The notes under the pieces were generated by a model that saw only the letters and a list, made by a program, of their open reading frames with translations, did no database searches and was not told the DNA's origin. Position numbers and translations under genes: made by a program. This document shows positions 62,466 through 64,000 of a stretch of 64,000 bases of DNA, one piece after another (within the stretch, counting starts at the first letter, position 1; every line of letters starts with the position of its first letter). The DNA is from Chloroflexota bacterium (GTDB lineage: Bacteria; Chloroflexota; Anaerolineae; Anaerolineales; Villigracilaceae): NCBI GenBank assembly GCA_013112685.1, contig JABFGC010000002.1, forward strand, positions 1,932,902-1,996,901. The letters are read 5' to 3'.

Positions 62466-62864
62466 TTACCTATCGAGCCAGAACAGGGAGAGTTTTTCTT
62501 TGATCGCCTTAAATTCAGGGTCGCCTGTCACGAGTAGAGCGCCAAGTTCCTGCGCCAAAGATGCGGCAAAAGCATCAGCATAAGAAACCGAGTATTCTGC
62601 TTTTAACTGCGCAGCGGCAAGGATTCTTTCCTCCGTTGCGTCATAAAATTGAATTGATAATGAACGCAAATCCGCCAAAAGGGATTGAGCTTTAACGCGC
62701 CCCTGCTCACGACTTAAAATATAAAATACTTCCCCGACATTGATAAAACTCATTGCCAGGGAAATCTCGCCAAGTTCGGCGCGCCGAAGAAGTTCTTTTA
62801 CTTTGCCGCCGCCGGATTCAGCAAGAAAATAGGCAAGAATGGCAAAAGTATCGAAAACGTACAT
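62466..62864 (-). CDS. PIN-domain (VapC-like) toxin ribonuclease
   Basis: A 132-residue PIN domain with acidic residues Asp5, Glu45 (NVGEVFYIL), Asp97 (SYADAFAASLA) and Asp115 (TGDPEFK), the Mg2+-binding quartet. Typical VapC length. It follows its antitoxin by ten bases. Predicted to cut tRNA or rRNA when unchecked. Confidence 0.9.
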   Translation of the reverse strand: MYVFDTFAILAYFLAESGGGKVKELLRRAELGEISLAMSFINVGEVFYILSREQGRVKAQSLLADLRSLSIQFYDATEERILAAAQLKAEYSVSYADAFAASLAQELGALLVTGDPEFKAIKEKLSLFWLDR

Positions 62865-62874
62865 ACTGGATTTG

Positions 62875-63111
62875 CTATCCTTTTAGACGCCTTATTTTTG
62901 CTTCTTCACGCGCCAAGTCCGCCTTGCGTTCTTTCAGTAAAGCCTGAGTCAAAGATTTCTTTCCTGCGTACTTGCCATACATAGAGTCGATATGAGCCAG
63001 TCTTTGCGCGCGAGTCTTGTTTGCGCGCAAAATCTTTTGGATTTGCTTATAGGTCTCTGGCGAAAGTTCGATGGTTTTGCCAGCAGGAGTAATCAATCGT
63101 GGGGTAGCCAT
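62875..63111 (-). CDS. Antitoxin of the PIN-domain module
   Basis: A 78-residue protein: MATPRLITPAGKTIELSPETYKQIQKILRA then KKSLTQALLKERKADLAREEAKIRRLKG. The N-terminus looks like a short swapped-hairpin or winged DNA-binding arm; the C-terminal charged helix would wrap the toxin. Start at ATG 63111 (AGGTGTTTT upstream); an upstream in-frame ATG is less likely. Assigned by position next to the VapC-like toxin. Confidence 0.75.
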   Translation of the reverse strand: MATPRLITPAGKTIELSPETYKQIQKILRANKTRAQRLAHIDSMYGKYAGKKSLTQALLKERKADLAREEAKIRRLKG

Positions 63112-63152
63112 AAAACACCTTTCACTATGTCGCAATTATACCCCGGAGCCAC

Positions 63153-63199
63153 GCGATGGAGGATTCAGGGAGGAAATAGTCGAGTTCGGAGGTTATCAT
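63153..63199 (-). pseudogene. Fragment of queA 5' end (partial duplication)
   Basis: On the minus strand this reads MITSELDYFLPESSIA, matching the start of queA (MKTSDFDYHLPESSIA); the DNA GATGGAGGATTCAGGGAG and GTCGGAGG-like words align over 47 bp. It stops at the point where queA continues. The toxin-antitoxin pair lies exactly between the two copies, pointing to insertion with duplication of the queA start. Confidence 0.75.
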
Positions 63200-63237
63200 A
63201 GAAATAATTCTACCCTTCATTCCTCGTAATTTCCCGG

Positions 63238-63265
63238 TTGACAAAAAAATCACCTGTGCAATAAT
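63238..63265 (+). promoter_or_regulatory. Sigma-70-type promoter of the last lipoprotein gene
   Basis: TTGACA (63238-63243), 16-bp spacer, AATAAT (63260-63265). Transcription would start at about 63272, the A of the ATG, so the mRNA is predicted leaderless. Confidence 0.6.
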
Positions 63266-63271
63266 AAGCAC

Positions 63272-64000
63272 ATGAAACCGATCACTCTTGCCTTTGTTAT
63301 CGCTTTATTTCTAACCGCCTGCGGGACAGATACACCATTGCCAACACCAACTGCTACCCCGGCGCCCACCCAATCCCCTGAACTCACCCCTCACCCCCGA
63401 ATCCTCGCCGACACCCGCCGCCTCCCCCACCCCGGAGGGACCTGGGGATATTCAGTTACAGAAAACGGACAAACCTATGTGTATACCCCTATGGAGCTTG
63501 GTGTAACGAAAGACGGTGAAGTCATCAAAGAAAACGTGCGGGAAGTGGCAGATTTTTTTCTGTTTGATTGGCCAACATTTGAAGGCGCTGCTCGATATCA
63601 GCTTTTGATTACAGATAATGCACTGGGGGAGAGAAGTTTATACAAAATGACTCATAAAGATTTTACGATGGAGGATGTTCCTAATCCGAATAATTTTGAT
63701 CCGTCTCCAATAACCTCTTTATTTTCATTTCATTTGGAGAAGGCAATAGGTATAACAGGATCAACGTTTTTGGAAAAAATAAAAGGGCCGGGAATCGAAA
63801 AGGAGATAGTGGTTCCAGACGGTACGCCAGAAGGTAAAGCGGAAACAGTAAATTTGAGCACAACGACAGGGTTTATCGTGACGATCGTGGATCCAATAAC
63901 AATGAGAGAACTCGGGGGTGATAACATTTCTACGTTTCAGTTGGGTGACATTACCGTGTTAGCTCAGGTATACGGGGTTGATGGTGCGAAGAATGAGCTT
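63272..64000 (+). CDS. Lipoprotein of unknown function, runs off the window
   Basis: Open from ATG 63272 to the window end (243 residues visible). Signal peptide with lipobox (FVIALFLTAC), a Thr/Pro linker and a soluble domain starting TWGYSVTENGQTYVYTPMELGVTKDGE, with no recognised family. Between about 63393 and 63440 the frame appears shifted: the next frame reads TPESSPTPAASPTPEG, a normal linker, and a base missing at GGGACCTGG would restore the domain frame. A/T-rich codon use in the domain differs from the bulk of the window, as in the 47711 and 48683 genes. Confidence 0.7.
   Translation, partial: MKPITLAFVIALFLTACGTDTPLPTPTATPAPTQSPELTPHPRILADTRRLPHPGGTWGYSVTENGQTYVYTPMELGVTKDGEVIKENVREVADFFLFDWPTFEGAARYQLLITDNALGERSLYKMTHKDFTMEDVPNPNNFDPSPITSLFSFHLEKAIGITGSTFLEKIKGPGIEKEIVVPDGTPEGKAETVNLSTTTGFIVTIVDPITMRELGGDNISTFQLGDITVLAQVYGVDGAKNEL

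Overview
The window looks like a chromosomal piece of a Chloroflexota bacterium, most likely class Anaerolineae. This is an inference from gene content and style: about 57% GC, many lipoproteins with Thr/Pro-rich linkers, a dodecin, an aldehyde:ferredoxin oxidoreductase, an NDP-forming acyl-CoA synthetase, a DUF3048 lipoprotein, FemX-like paralogues and abundant short palindromic repeats. No taxonomic marker such as rRNA is present. About 58 protein genes and one tRNA-Val(CAC) can be supported. At least 30 single- or double-base indels break otherwise convincing genes. Most fall in homopolymers, GC runs or GGWCC/CCWGG contexts, so I read them as long-read consensus errors and not decay, and I give the reconstructed gene spans.

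Layout. 1-2.7 kb: MoxR ATPase (cut by the window edge), an HtrA-like protease and a nitroreductase. 2.8-7.3 kb: an accessory block with a DUF433/DUF5615 toxin-antitoxin pair, a small membrane protein and a TIR-NB-ARC-TPR (NLR-like) protein. 7.4-17.5 kb: metabolism, with tungsten aldehyde oxidoreductase, a retropepsin-like pair, NDP-forming acyl-CoA synthetase, dodecin, a GT-C glycosyltransferase, a beta-lactamase-like hydrolase, a MOSC protein and a PLP desulfhydrase. 17.6-20.4 kb: a KAP P-loop NTPase and a 103-bp MITE-like element. 20.5-28.3 kb: an envelope and polysaccharide cluster on the minus strand (two FemX-like ligases, CapD-type dehydratase, sugar epimerase, polyprenyl sugar-phosphate transferase, GT2). 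28.5-33.8 kb: RidA, CapA-like lipoprotein, a MenC-type enolase, a zinc-ribbon membrane protein and a DUF3048 lipoprotein. 33.9-37.4 kb: three antiporter-like membrane subunits with no hydrogenase or Nuo partner. 37.5-46 kb: a coiled-coil protein, SelB, a PAS histidine kinase, a SRAP protein, an MFS transporter and an M23 endopeptidase. 46-47.6 kb: tRNA-Val with a duplicated 3' end, then an ECF-like sigma factor and a zinc anti-sigma candidate. 47.7-57.3 kb: lipoproteins, DUF1684, a response regulator, ThpR, RsfS, Ndk, a TPR/DWL-repeat protein and pyrimidine-nucleoside phosphorylase. 57.4-61.3 kb: a coupled operon containing a probable selenoprotein, then another hydrolase and a uracil-DNA glycosylase. 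61.4-64 kb: QueA, a PIN-domain toxin-antitoxin pair inserted beside a duplicated queA 5' end, and a partial lipoprotein.

The strongest biological finding is a redoxin gene (58416-58904, minus) whose only interruption is an in-frame TGA exactly at the first cysteine of its CxxC motif. It is followed 16 nt later by a GC hairpin with an AGUUG loop that fits the bacterial SECIS rule, and the selenocysteine elongation factor SelB is encoded about 18 kb away. Its gene overlaps by ATGA with an alpha/beta hydrolase upstream and with an S51-like/CysS-C-terminal fusion downstream. A second theme is short palindromic repeats inserted in frame inside coding genes (NLR, acyl-CoA synthetase, PLP enzyme, both FemX paralogues, QueA).
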